This document shows, one piece after another, positions 1 to 7,582 of a stretch of 64,000 nt of DNA (its first letter is position 1; each line of letters opens with the position of its first letter). The notes under the pieces are model-generated. The model was not told the origin of the DNA, did not search any database, and was given only the letters and a program-made list of their open reading frames with translations. This DNA is from a virus. The stretch covers positions 1 through 64,000 of the IMG/VR virus record IMGVR_UViG_3300021963_000090. One strand, given 5' to 3'. The translations under genes and the position numbers were made by a program.

Positions 1-19
1 AACTTATCTTTCATCTTCA

Positions 20-430
20 TTAGTCTTTATCCCAATCTGCATCAACTGGTTGTTCTGCTGGCATTGCGCCATCTGGCTTTGCTGCTAAACGTGCTGCAGT
101 TGCATCAATTTCTGCTTCAAGCTTCTTATCAGCCTGTGTATTCTTTGCATCCATCTCTTTGTTATCGAGCTGTGCCTTCATAATATCTTTTGCACCACTT
201 TGTCCAATTAATAGACCAGCAAGTGTTCCTGTAATAAATGTTGCAACGCTTCCAAGAACATTAAAGAACATCTTATCGTTCTCTGACTGTCCGCCAATTG
301 GTTGTGTTACAAACAATAGTCCGTATAAAATTCCTACCGCAGTAAGAAATAAAATGGAACCAAGCGTGATTCCTAAAATAAATTTTAATCTAGCATCTAG
401 ATCTTGTGGACTTAGTCTCTCTTTAGCCAT
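20..430 (-). CDS. Small membrane protein, candidate holin
   Basis: Encodes 136 residues when started at the ATG whose first base is 430 (MAKERLSPQD). A longer reading frame exists, but its extra start lies inside the upstream lipoprotein gene. Two hydrophobic segments are visible, at about residues 16-40 and 56-78. A charged, Ala/Lys-rich tail (KKLEAEIDATAARLAAK) follows and is probably helical and cytoplasmic. Two membrane helices plus a charged tail fit phage holins, and it closes a run of four envelope-associated genes. It overlaps the upstream lipoprotein gene by 8 nt, so translation is probably coupled. No endolysin is visible in the window, so the holin role is inference from topology and position only; it could be another envelope protein. 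Confidence 0.6.
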   Translation of the reverse strand: MAKERLSPQDLDARLKFILGITLGSILFLTAVGILYGLLFVTQPIGGQSENDKMFFNVLGSVATFITGTLAGLLIGQSGAKDIMKAQLDNKEMDAKNTQADKKLEAEIDATAARLAAKPDGAMPAEQPVDADWDKD

Positions 431-641
431 TTGTAGTACCTGTTTCAGTAGTAGTAGTTGATACTTTACCAATTACATCCTTAGTGCATGTGCCAGTTGC
501 TTCACAAATTGGAGGGTTGCATTCAGCCTTTTCCCAATTTGCTGGATCTTGGCATGGGTATCTATATGAACCCTGATAGCCACAACTAGTTAATGATAGC
601 ACTAGTAGACCTGATAAAGCAATAGCAGTTATTTTTTTCAT
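423..641 (-). CDS. Small lipoprotein
   Basis: A 72-residue protein starting MKKITAIALSG, with a hydrophobic stretch and a lipobox ending in LTSC-G, a classic signal peptidase II site with lipidated Cys near residue 22. The mature part is short and holds four further Cys (PCQDP, AECNPP, ICEATG, TCTKD), so disulfides are possible outside the membrane. It ends in a Thr-rich tail. A longer frame reaching 827 is discarded because it would run through the neighbouring membrane protein gene. It lies between two membrane protein genes, so a lysis or envelope role such as exclusion is plausible, but no family is recognised. Confidence 0.65.
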   Translation of the reverse strand: MKKITAIALSGLLVLSLTSCGYQGSYRYPCQDPANWEKAECNPPICEATGTCTKDVIGKVSTTTTETGTTNG

Positions 642-655
642 AACTCTATTATACC

Positions 656-853
656 TTATTCCTCGTCTTTTCTTAGGGGTATGGTAATTAGCCATATTAC
701 AGTAACTATTACTGTTGCTAGGCCCACTACATCCTGTGCCGTCCCAGTAAGGGTCAACCAGGCTATGAAGAATCCAAGGAGGGTCCATAGCTGGGCTATG
801 CTTTCCTTTACTGCTTCCCATATCCAATTAAAGAAACCTTTAATTATTTTCAT
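656..853 (-). CDS. Small two-helix membrane protein
   Basis: A 65-residue protein with an amphipathic Trp-rich start (MKIIKGFFNWIWEAVKES) followed by two hydrophobic segments at about residues 21-38 and 41-59, ending in a short charged tail (RKDEE). The start overlaps the stop of the upstream 666-residue gene as TAATG. A strong AGGAGG ribosome site lies inside the upstream gene's last codons, which fixes the start. Size and topology fit a holin or antiholin, and together with the 136-residue protein it could form a holin pair. No family match is claimed. Confidence 0.6.
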   Translation of the reverse strand: MKIIKGFFNWIWEAVKESIAQLWTLLGFFIAWLTLTGTAQDVVGLATVIVTVIWLITIPLRKDEE

Positions 854-2853
854 TATATCCTCCTTGTCATGGCTGCTGCCACAATATTTCCTGCAATAAT
901 TACTGGTACCACAACCTCTTGTGCTTTTTCTCTTTGGTCATCCGTCATATCCTTACCCCATTCTGATGGGCTAAGTAATTTTTCAAAATCAATATCTGCA
1001 ATAGCTCCGATTGGGTCTGATAAAAATGCTTCTGTGGCAACCTCTGTTGTTGCATCTGCTAACGTATATGGCATTGGAGCACTAGCATTCTCTTTAATTC
1101 TATCACCAAATTCTTGTAAGGCTGTTGCTAAATTTTTATCGGTGGCGGCTAATGCTGCCACCTTTGCTATTTCTGACGCTCTAATTCCAAGGCCTTCTGC
1201 AACCGCCGCTTTCTGTTCTGGAGTTAATTTAGTTAATGTATCTTTACTTGTTAAATCTGCAATTAGGTTTGCTGTCTCTTCTGTGATAGTATTAGTAGAT
1301 GGTTTTTCAGAAGGTTCAGCAGGAGTTGGCTCTGGTTCAGGAGTTGGCTCTTGATCTATATCCGATGGCTGAGGTGAAGGCTCTGATGAAGGCTCATCAG
1401 TGGGCTCTGTCTCAGGGGTTGGATCTGGTGTCGGTTCATCTGTGGTTTCAGAATCTGGAGTTGGAGTGGGATCGTCTGGTTCAGTTTGGTCAGGCGATGG
1501 CTCAGGAGAAGGTTCAGGCGTAGGATCAGTTGTTGAATCTGGAGTTGGTTGTGGTTGATTTGCCATAGCAGCAGCTATTGCTGCAGCAACTCTTTGTTGC
1601 TCTTCAAACTGCCAAGTTTCATTATATAATTCCCATGCATCATCTATTGCATTATTTAAATCAATAATAGATTGATCGTAAGCTGACTGTGTATTATTTT
1701 TAGCAGTCAAAGCATTTGCTGTAGTTGTTACAGCAGTATTATATGTAGTAGTCTTAGTTGTCAGCGTTTGATTATATGTTGTTAATGTAGAATTTGCAGT
1801 ATTGTATGCAGAAAGTTTTGTATTATATGTAGCAAGTTTAGTATTGTAATCTGTCTGAGCCGCCGCCTTTGCAGTTACTGCTGCATTATATGCATCAATT
1901 TGTGCCTGTGTTGCACCAGGACCAGAAGAAAATGTATTAAGATTACAACTAAAATCTTCCCCCCATACTCTTGGATTTCCAGCATAGTCACAACCTGCAC
2001 CAGTCATTCCGCCAGGAATTGTCCAGCCAAGATGATAAGATCCTGGACCTCCTCCGTTATACCACCATATTTCTACATCAAAAGTTTTATCTTGAGTTAC
2101 ATCATATGTTGGGGACCATTGGCTCCATGTTGATCCTTGTTCACGCCAATTGTTAACAGCAAGATCTCCATCAATATACATTTTGAAACCATCATCTGTA
2201 TATCCTGCAAATGCTACTGTTGTAAACCATGAAGGAACAGTAATCTTTCCAGTAAACTTAACTACTATATTTTCATATCTATTACCACAAACTGGTAGAT
2301 TCATATAATTCGAGTCCCAGGTGCCAGAGCAAATTACGGAATCTGGTACTGCATAACTAGGCCAAATTCTTGCTAAATTATATACAGTATATTGCAGACC
2401 GTCACCGCCAGCATTATCAATTACTGATTGTGCTGATTGAAGATTACTATTTGCAGTGGCCAAGTTTAACGCTGATATGTCAAGGGCATCCTTAGCAGAA
2501 TCTCTTTGATTTAATGCTGTAGCAACTGTAGCAGTTTGTTCATCTACTGCTGATTGAGCTGTATTCTTTTCTTGTAATGCTGTTGCTTCTGCTGCTACCG
2601 CCGCATTATATGCATCATAGGCATCATCTCTAGCCTCTTTTGCGGCTACTGCATCATCATATTTATCTTCTGCTATATCTATTAAGGCTTGAGTTTCAGC
2701 CTCTTCTGTTAGGTTGCCAACCTTTTCATTAAGCTCTTGTATTTCTTGAGCGGCTAAACTTAGTGGATCATCACTGTAAGCAGGTGTAAGGAATAGCCAA
2801 CCAAACCCTAAAATGGCTGTTAATGTTAATCTCCATAGTTTAGTCCTAGTCAA
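853..2853 (-). CDS. Secreted coiled-coil protein with PA14-like domain
   Basis: A 666-residue protein. The start is a TTG preceded by AAGGAG at good spacing; no closer in-frame ATG exists. Residues 1-27 form a signal peptide ending in PAYS. Ala-rich coiled coil covers about 33-150. A beta-rich domain at about 155-300 carries the PA14-type signature (YTDDGFKMYIDGD, then WWYNGGG) known from carbohydrate-binding or adhesin domains. A second Thr/Ala coiled coil lies at about 305-430, then a Pro/Thr/Glu linker with repeated PTPDPTPE-like units (435-530). A C-terminal domain ends in a short hydrophobic stretch and MTRRI. Signal peptide, rigid linker and hydrophobic-plus-Arg tail resemble a wall-spanning surface protein, but no LPxTG motif is seen. 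It may sit on the infected cell or act in lysis; a virion role cannot be excluded. Confidence 0.7.
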   Translation of the reverse strand: MTRTKLWRLTLTAILGFGWLFLTPAYSDDPLSLAAQEIQELNEKVGNLTEEAETQALIDIAEDKYDDAVAAKEARDDAYDAYNAAVAAEATALQEKNTAQSAVDEQTATVATALNQRDSAKDALDISALNLATANSNLQSAQSVIDNAGGDGLQYTVYNLARIWPSYAVPDSVICSGTWDSNYMNLPVCGNRYENIVVKFTGKITVPSWFTTVAFAGYTDDGFKMYIDGDLAVNNWREQGSTWSQWSPTYDVTQDKTFDVEIWWYNGGGPGSYHLGWTIPGGMTGAGCDYAGNPRVWGEDFSCNLNTFSSGPGATQAQIDAYNAAVTAKAAAQTDYNTKLATYNTKLSAYNTANSTLTTYNQTLTTKTTTYNTAVTTTANALTAKNNTQSAYDQSIIDLNNAIDDAWELYNETWQFEEQQRVAAAIAAAMANQPQPTPDSTTDPTPEPSPEPSPDQTEPDDPTPTPDSETTDEPTPDPTPETEPTDEPSSEPSPQPSDIDQEPTPEPEPTPAEPSEKPSTNTITEETANLIADLTSKDTLTKLTPEQKAAVAEGLGIRASEIAKVAALAATDKNLATALQEFGDRIKENASAPMPYTLADATTEVATEAFLSDPIGAIADIDFEKLLSPSEWGKDMTDDQREKAQEVVVPVIIAGNIVAAAMTRRI

Positions 2854-2863
2854 CTAATAACTC

Positions 2864-2886
2864 CTTGTTATAACTTTTATAACAAG
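2864..2886 (-). repeat. Perfect inverted repeat at promoter start
   Basis: Two 10-nt arms (CTTGTTATAA and TTATAACAAG) around a 3-nt spacer, placed where transcription from the adjacent -10 box should begin and touching the AAGGAG ribosome site of the PA14 protein gene. It could be a repressor operator or a 5' hairpin that masks the ribosome site. The sequence is directly visible; its function is inference. Confidence 0.6.
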
Positions 2887-2889
2887 TTA

Positions 2890-2895
2890 ATTATA
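2890..2895 (-). promoter_or_regulatory. Extended -10 promoter for envelope cassette
   Basis: TGATATAAT (TGn plus consensus TATAAT) lies upstream of the PA14 protein gene, just after the FmdB-like gene ends. No convincing -35 is seen, as is usual for extended -10 promoters. Confidence 0.5.
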
Positions 2896-2903
2896 TCATT
2901 GAA

Positions 2904-3086
2904 CTACTTAGCGTTATCTGTTTTGTAAAAGCCAGAACCTTTAAACTGAATACCAAACGTACCGAACTGTTTAACCATTGCAGCACCGCATTTATCACAG
3001 AGTTCTGTCATTGTTGATTCACTGATTGGTTTGTTAATTTCTTTAGTGTGTTCACATATAACACACTTATAATCATAGTTTGGCAC
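2904..3086 (-). CDS. FmdB-type zinc ribbon protein
   Basis: A 60-residue protein starting at a GTG (read MPNYDYKC) with GGAG just upstream. It has the two Cys pairs of the FmdB/CxxC_CxxC_SSSS family (CVIC near residue 8 and CDKC near residue 35), followed by the typical tail FKGSGFYKTD. Family members are small putative regulatory zinc proteins, widespread in bacteria and phages, without a firm biochemical role. The gene follows a structured leader that could sequester its ribosome site, so its translation may be controlled. Start choice agrees with the conserved MPxYxYxC opening of the family. Confidence 0.8.
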   Translation of the reverse strand: MPNYDYKCVICEHTKEINKPISESTMTELCDKCGAAMVKQFGTFGIQFKGSGFYKTDNAK

Positions 3087-3191
3087 ATCTCTCCTAAATG
3101 TTAAGGAGCAGTTTAGCCACAGTGCTCAGGTGGATCCTGCGGGTAGCGGCCCGCATATAATCTGCGACTCCCCAGTGACGGGGTGCAGACT
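3087..3191 (-). ncRNA. Structured RNA or 5' leader before FmdB gene
   Basis: A GC-rich non-coding segment in an AT-rich genome, between hsp20 and the FmdB-like gene. Pairings visible on the minus strand: AGTCTGC (3185-3191) with GCAGATT (3159-3165) enclosing CCCC/GGGG; TGCGGG with CCCGCA (3138-3155); CCAC with GTGG (3117-3133); and CTCCT (3104-3108) with AGGAG (3091-3095). The last pairing covers the ribosome site of the FmdB-like gene. A promoter (3195-3223) would start the RNA at the first stem. This is the layout of a riboswitch, RNA thermometer or small RNA. I do not recognise a known family. Confidence 0.55.
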
Positions 3192-3194
3192 ACC

Positions 3195-3223
3195 ATTATA
3201 TCTTATTTGATTTTAATTGTCTT
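3195..3223 (-). promoter_or_regulatory. Promoter for structured RNA
   Basis: -10 TATAAT (3195-3200) with a 17-nt spacer to AAGACA (3218-3223, 4 of 6 to consensus). The predicted start falls at the first base pairs of the structured leader, which supports both calls. Confidence 0.45.
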
Positions 3224-3622
3224 TGGCTTTTTATCTTCAGGGACAATGCGATCAATATTAATATGAAGCATACCGTCCTTTAGAGATGCACTAGAGACTT
3301 CCATATATTCTCCAAGAGCAAATGAGCGTGTGAATTTACGTGCAGCAATTCCTTTATGCAGAACCTCTGCGTCTGTAACTTCTGTAATTTCTCCAGATAC
3401 CACAAGGGTTCCGTTGTCTACTGAGAGATCAATGTCTTCCTTTGTGAATCCTGCTACTGCGAGAGACACTCTATATGTGTCATCGTCTAGCTTTAATACA
3501 TCGTATGGTGGATATGATTGGCGTGATGCAGCGTTGTGCACGTTAGCCATTCTTTCAATCTCACGATTAAAGCCAATAAAAAAAGGATCCTTGAAAAGAT
3601 CCCATGTATATGTTGTTACCAT
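3203..3622 (-). CDS. Small heat shock protein, Hsp20 family
   Basis: 139 residues with a central alpha-crystallin domain at about 40-130: PPYDVLKLDDDTYRVSLAVAG, then KEDIDLSV, the LVVSGE strand, and the closing DGMLHINID with a short basic tail (PKTIKIK). Such ATP-independent chaperones hold unfolding proteins; phages carry them and they may protect host or virion proteins during infection. A ribosome site GAAGGAGG precedes the ATG. It is transcribed from an extended -10 promoter and followed by the structured RNA. Length and domain order are normal for the family. Confidence 0.9.
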   Translation of the reverse strand: MVTTYTWDLFKDPFFIGFNREIERMANVHNAASRQSYPPYDVLKLDDDTYRVSLAVAGFTKEDIDLSVDNGTLVVSGEITEVTDAEVLHKGIAARKFTRSFALGEYMEVSSASLKDGMLHINIDRIVPEDKKPKTIKIK

Positions 3623-3681
3623 TTTATTCCTCCTTCAAGCGAATAAGTTAATTTATAGGCCCCTATTGGCGACCTAATAAT

Positions 3682-3687
3682 ATTATA
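3682..3687 (-). promoter_or_regulatory. Extended -10 promoter for hsp20
   Basis: TGCTATAAT upstream of hsp20, with a leader of roughly 50 nt containing a short GC-rich segment (GGTCGCC, GGGGCC). No clear -35. Confidence 0.5.
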
Positions 3688-3696
3688 GCATAATTT

Positions 3697-4011
3697 TTAA
3701 TCGTTTGGGATTTCTCTGATATCCATTTCTATCAGTCCCATTTCTTTTGCTATCTTGTGTCCTTCTGGACTAAGATGTAGTGTTGCTTCAAGATTTTCAT
3801 CGTATTCAACCTCCATCAAACCTTCTTCATATAACTTCATCATAGCAGAGTCAACATATTCAATATGGGCTTGCCATAATTCTGGCGCTAGTTCCTTTGC
3901 ATTTTCACTAATTGAAAATATCATTTCTCCACTCTCGTCAACGCCTTCTAAGGAAATGGCGCCTATTTCTAAATAGTATGACATTTTCATATCGTCCTCT
4001 TCTTCATCCAT
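3697..4011 (-). CDS. Uncharacterised acidic protein
   Basis: 104 residues starting MDEEEDDMKMSYYLE, with GGAG upstream. An earlier ATG at 4029 is rejected because it lies in the 3' end of the tRNA. It is strongly acidic. The C-terminal part (AMMKLYEEGLMEVEYDENLEA, then LSPEGHKIAKEMGLIEM) has the look of a winged-helix fold: helix, two strands, helix. No metal site or membrane segment is seen. It could be a small DNA- or protein-binding regulator; the family is not recognised. Confidence 0.6.
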   Translation of the reverse strand: MDEEEDDMKMSYYLEIGAISLEGVDESGEMIFSISENAKELAPELWQAHIEYVDSAMMKLYEEGLMEVEYDENLEATLHLSPEGHKIAKEMGLIEMDIREIPND

Positions 4012-4024
4012 AAAATCTCCTTTG

Positions 4025-4098
4025 TGCAACAGGTAGGACTTGAACCTACGATAGCCGAATTATGAGTTCGGGGCCTTAACCAACTTGGCTACTGTTGC
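4025..4098 (-). tRNA. tRNA with CAU anticodon (Met or Ile2)
   Basis: A 74-nt cloverleaf: acceptor GCAACAG/CTGTTGC (7 bp), D arm GCC/GGC, anticodon stem CCGAA/TTCGG with loop CTCATAA (anticodon CAT), T stem GTAGG/CCTAC with loop TTCAAGT, discriminator A. CCA is not encoded. A CAU tRNA may be elongator Met or, after lysidine modification, Ile for AUA codons. ATA codons are common in these genes, so the Ile2 role is attractive but not proven from sequence. Confidence 0.9.
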
Positions 4099-4105
4099 CA
4101 AGTAT

Positions 4106-4357
4106 CTATTGTAACGTGCCATCTTCATTTTTGTCAATGGTTTCTTCAACTACTTGCTGTACATATTCAGAAAAATGTTTTCTAATATTACCCATTGGTC
4201 TAGTCCCCAAGGACTTCCATATTCTTTTATACTCTACAATATTTGCAAACGTGGTGGGGCAGACCTGTATACCATTATACTCTTTTAATACTGTTGGTAG
4301 CGGTACGTGTTTTCCACAACATTTACATTCTTTAGCTTTTTCTTGGTATATACTCAT
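4106..4357 (-). CDS. Small Cys-rich protein after terminase
   Basis: 83 residues. The N-terminal half has a CKCCGKH cluster and one later Cys (QVCPTT), a possible single zinc site. The C-terminal half is helical and charged (VQQVVEETIDKNEDG). The ATG overlaps the terminase stop as ATGA, so it is translated with terminase. No family is recognised; a DNA-packaging accessory role is possible from position only. Confidence 0.6.
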   Translation of the reverse strand: MSIYQEKAKECKCCGKHVPLPTVLKEYNGIQVCPTTFANIVEYKRIWKSLGTRPMGNIRKHFSEYVQQVVEETIDKNEDGTLQ

Positions 4358-6144
4358 ACTATTTCCATTCCGTCTAATACATCAGATAAATCTTTCGGCA
4401 TTCTTGGTGCCCTGATCATGTTTGTTACTATGGTGTCATCCTCATTTTCTCTATCCCACTTTAGAGAACTATAAGTATGTATATCTATTTCTTCATTGTT
4501 TTGTGGCCTACTTCTACTAATAGCATTATAAATAGATCCACAAACTGCGTCCGCCAAGTCTTTTGACCCCTTTCTTGGGTGGTCAACTCTGTCTCTCATA
4601 ATTTTTAACTGCAATAATTCATCGATAAGAAGTTTTATTGCTGGCCCAGTTAGTCTATCTTCCGCAACAACCATCGCCATATCATCGTAATGCTTTTTTG
4701 CAACAGATAATGTTTCAGTATTAATTCCGTACTGCTTTAGCTGTTGCATCATATCGTGTGAGTTCCAGCGGTCAAATGTGCATACACGAATTTTAAATCC
4801 CTTAGTTCTAAGAGACAAAATATAATCTTTGACTTCTGTAAAATCAACAGATTTATCTGCGGTTGGTGTCCAGTATCTAACTGCATCAACTTCTACAATT
4901 GGTGCTGGCTGAGAGTAGGTATCAGTTACTTTTACATTTACCCATTTCTGCACATGTGCCATAGCAACTGCACAATGGTCATGCTTTTGTGCAAGGTCTA
5001 CGTGCAAGAAATATTCTTTATCTGGGTCTGGAGCAAACCAATCTTCAAACCTTCCAAACTCATCTACTGCAAGCGCCATATTGTTAAAAGATTTTTCTAT
5101 CTTTTCTCTAGACTTAAAGAAAGCATCAATCGCTTCGGCTGGCATGCATGCGAATCTACCTAAAGCATCTGGTGCATTTTTATAGAACGCTACCTTAAAA
5201 TCGTCTATGCTTCTTGTAGGGTTAATCTCCCATGTTGGTCTTTTAAGGGCATACATTCTTGGATACTTATAGGACAAGATATGATCTTCTTCCCATTCAA
5301 TATCAAACTCGTTGCCGTCGGTTCCGTCTGGCAAGTCTGTATCTAGCTTAAAATGATGCGACCTAATAACAGTTTCTTTTTCAGCAATAACGTCATCATA
5401 TCTTTGCTGAATATAATCATTTTTGTATCTAGGGAATGAAAGAAGAATTACTTTGCCATAGTCTGGGAAACGAGAATCAACTGATGCCCTATACATCTCA
5501 TAAATAGCGCTACCAGTCTTTGCCTGCTCATGCCCCGTTGTGTTCTCAATACTAAAGCCAGAAATTTCGTCTAGGATAACAACAATTACGTTATACCCTT
5601 CCCAAGCCTCACGCTCTGAGTGACCTGAATGAACTGTAATATTCTTATTAAATTTAATTTCAGAAGCTTTTTCTGAATACTTTCCTACAAACCATGGAGA
5701 CTTGTCTATTCTTGTTCTAAATCCTTTAAAAAAAACGTTGCTTGCCTGCTGTGCGTTAATAGCAATATTGATGATATCAATAGAATCCCCAGGAGGCTTA
5801 CCGTAATAGTGTGCTGGATCTTTTAAACATAATAGTAAATAAACTATATAGGCAACAGAAATAGTTGAGCAATAATCTTTTCCAGACCCCTTGCCCAGTT
5901 GAGCAACAACCTCGTTAGCAGTCTGTTTATATGTTCTCTTGCCTTCTTCTTCGCCAAATAGTTTTATTAAGGTTGATTCTTTATAAACCTGAGAAGACTT
6001 TTCAATTAATGTATATTGATATTCTGAAAGTGGTGGCAGTCCAAGAAACTCTGGACTAGTTACAAATGTGCGTAGATCTACTGGACGCTCATCAAACTCT
6101 TCGCCATCTAAGATATCAATAAGATCATTAAAATTAAGATCCAC
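4354..6144 (-). CDS. terL: Terminase large subunit
   Basis: 596 residues, the usual size for a packaging ATPase-nuclease. The ATPase domain has Walker A GKGSGKD at about residues 84-90 and Walker B VIVVILDEIS near 186-195. The C-terminal RNase H-like nuclease has an acidic strand in HVDLAQKHDH, a second Asp in VCTFDRWNSHD and a third in KDLADAVCG. It cuts concatemeric DNA and pumps it into the procapsid through the portal. It overlaps the upstream small-subunit-like gene by 11 nt. Notably it lies at the end of the replication gene block rather than next to the portal gene, some 40 kb away. Confidence 0.92.
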   Translation of the reverse strand: MDLNFNDLIDILDGEEFDERPVDLRTFVTSPEFLGLPPLSEYQYTLIEKSSQVYKESTLIKLFGEEEGKRTYKQTANEVVAQLGKGSGKDYCSTISVAYIVYLLLCLKDPAHYYGKPPGDSIDIINIAINAQQASNVFFKGFRTRIDKSPWFVGKYSEKASEIKFNKNITVHSGHSEREAWEGYNVIVVILDEISGFSIENTTGHEQAKTGSAIYEMYRASVDSRFPDYGKVILLSFPRYKNDYIQQRYDDVIAEKETVIRSHHFKLDTDLPDGTDGNEFDIEWEEDHILSYKYPRMYALKRPTWEINPTRSIDDFKVAFYKNAPDALGRFACMPAEAIDAFFKSREKIEKSFNNMALAVDEFGRFEDWFAPDPDKEYFLHVDLAQKHDHCAVAMAHVQKWVNVKVTDTYSQPAPIVEVDAVRYWTPTADKSVDFTEVKDYILSLRTKGFKIRVCTFDRWNSHDMMQQLKQYGINTETLSVAKKHYDDMAMVVAEDRLTGPAIKLLIDELLQLKIMRDRVDHPRKGSKDLADAVCGSIYNAISRSRPQNNEEIDIHTYSSLKWDRENEDDTIVTNMIRAPRMPKDLSDVLDGMEIV

Positions 6145-6670
6145 TAACTTCCTCGATTATCTCAACTGATTCAACTATCCCAGTTATTTGGGATAAACGC
6201 TTTGCAACATCCATCTTACATTTTGGACAGGTTGCAGTTACTTCTTTTAAAATCTTAACCAGTATGTCTTGCTTACGCTCTGTCTCCGCCAGCTGTGTTG
6301 CAAGCTCTGCGTTATCTAGAAGACCAACTTCTTGAAGCATGCCAATGCGTTTTCCTTCAATGTCTGCAATTAATTTTAATGCTCCTGATTTAACGCTAAG
6401 CTGACCAGCCTGATCTGCATCTTCTACAGTTTTCCAGGCTTCTTTAATAAGCATTGCATAGTGTTGGTCTGCCCCTACAATAGCCTCTTTAGCCCGTTCT
6501 CTGGCGGCTGTGTCGTTGTGTACGACTGTCTTCCACTCACCTATTAGCTCAACTACTTCAGCACGTTTAAAGCCTGTTAGAGTGGCAATTTGGGTTGGAT
6601 TATTTCCTTTAAGCAGTTCTTCAACTACCTTATTCATACGATCATAATGATCTGCTAGTTCGATTTCCAT
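6134..6670 (-). CDS. Probable terminase small subunit
   Basis: 178 residues. An N-terminal helix-turn-helix-like part (LLKGNNPTQIATLTGFKRAEV) suits recognition of packaging-site DNA. A long charged helical middle follows, then a C-terminal CPKC pair near residue 148. It sits directly upstream of the large terminase gene with an 11-nt overlap and starts a transcription unit with its own promoter. Position, size and HTH fit a terminase small subunit, but sequence alone does not exclude another DNA-binding protein. Confidence 0.65.
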   Translation of the reverse strand: MEIELADHYDRMNKVVEELLKGNNPTQIATLTGFKRAEVVELIGEWKTVVHNDTAARERAKEAIVGADQHYAMLIKEAWKTVEDADQAGQLSVKSGALKLIADIEGKRIGMLQEVGLLDNAELATQLAETERKQDILVKILKEVTATCPKCKMDVAKRLSQITGIVESVEIIEEVSGS

Positions 6671-6678
6671 ATACTAGT

Positions 6679-6707
6679 ATTATACTTCTAGTCGACTGAA
6701 ATAGCAA
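6679..6707 (-). promoter_or_regulatory. Promoter for terminase genes
   Basis: TTGCTA (6702-6707), 17-nt spacer, TATAAT (6679-6684). The ATG at 6670 is only 8 nt from the -10 box, so the transcript would be leaderless or nearly so, and no ribosome site is seen. Confidence 0.55.
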
Positions 6708-7029
6708 CCTGAGATTTAGCTATTTTATATAAAATCAAATAGCCAATTAGGTCATCGATATCATTATCTCCTGCATATCCCTGATTATTTTTAACTCTGT
6801 TTAATTTATCATCGATTCTTACCTTGAGTTGCTCTACTGAATCCGCCGTCGAAAATATTCTGGCTGGCTCTAAGGCTGAGTTTCCATACGATATGTTCTT
6901 TTCAATAAGCATGTGAGCAATTTCATGACAGGTGGACCAAATCTTGTTCCCTGCAGGAGCACCTACAGATTTTAAATATAGGTCGCTACAATTAAATGTT
7001 GTTACATCCTCAAACACTGGCTTCAACAT
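6688..7029 (-). CDS. DUF1599 / NMAD1-like protein
   Basis: 113 residues. The pattern matches the nucleotide-modification-associated domain 1 (DUF1599): IEKNISYGNSALEP, then LKVRIDDKLNRVKN, then an acidic DIDDLIGYLILYKIA helix. In the family these helices carry conserved acidic and Arg residues and occur in phages near base-modification genes. The exact reaction is not established. It follows a methyltransferase gene with a 1-nt gap, which suggests work on nucleotides or DNA, by inference. A ribosome site GGAGA precedes the ATG. Confidence 0.6.
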   Translation of the reverse strand: MLKPVFEDVTTFNCSDLYLKSVGAPAGNKIWSTCHEIAHMLIEKNISYGNSALEPARIFSTADSVEQLKVRIDDKLNRVKNNQGYAGDNDIDDLIGYLILYKIAKSQVAISVD

Positions 7030-7030
7030 A

Positions 7031-7582
7031 TTATCTCCTTGGTCTTAAAGTTGCTAAAAAATGATCGTCTATATTATTATTTGGATCCGCCTCATACTTA
7101 ATTGTCTCTATTGTATAATATTTTTCTACTATTGACAATACCTCTGTCTCAGTATCATCCATCCATGTTCTACTATGTAAAACTAATTTACCTGTGTTTA
7201 ATTCAGATAAATACTTATTTAATTCATCATCATGAATATGTTGAAATACTAAGCTTGCAAGAACCATATCAAACGGAATCCCCTTAATCTTTTCCCAATT
7301 AGATGTATATATGATGTTAGTTTTTTTATTTTCCTCTGGAACTAAATCTATCATATTGGGCAGATCAAAAGCTATTACGTTAGAATAGGTTTTAGACAAC
7401 TCTATTGAATTTCTTCCTATGCCGCAACCAAAATCTAAAGCATATTGATTATTATGCTCCACACCTTTTGCCAAGTCTATTACGTTTTCGTAGGCCTGCA
7501 TGTCTTTAAATTCTCCGCTATACCCAGTTAAAATAGCATCGCCAGCATCTTTAGCGCTTAAGCTCTCCCAAAAACTTTTCAT
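7031..7582 (-). CDS. Class I SAM-dependent methyltransferase
   Basis: 183 residues with a Rossmann methyltransferase core: motif I LDFGCGIGRN near residues 49-58, the acidic strand end VIAFDLPN (motif II), and DMVLASLVFQHI (motifs IV-V). The substrate is unknown; no DNA-methylase NPPY/DPPY motif is seen, so it is probably a small-molecule, protein or tail-modifying enzyme. It overlaps a 47-residue HTH gene as ATGA and is followed by the DUF1599-like gene, so a nucleotide-modification role is possible. Confidence 0.75.
   Translation of the reverse strand: MKSFWESLSAKDAGDAILTGYSGEFKDMQAYENVIDLAKGVEHNNQYALDFGCGIGRNSIELSKTYSNVIAFDLPNMIDLVPEENKKTNIIYTSNWEKIKGIPFDMVLASLVFQHIHDDELNKYLSELNTGKLVLHSRTWMDDTETEVLSIVEKYYTIETIKYEADPNNNIDDHFLATLRPRR

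Noticed and set aside
869-1523. Plus-strand frames of 161 and 74 codons
   Set aside because: Antisense to the repetitive linker and C-terminal region of the PA14 protein gene; no start signals or protein-like features.
1299-1560. Direct repeats as a possible CRISPR-like or recombination array
   Set aside because: They encode an in-frame Pro/Thr/Glu repeat linker of the PA14 protein; unit length varies and no spacer structure is present.
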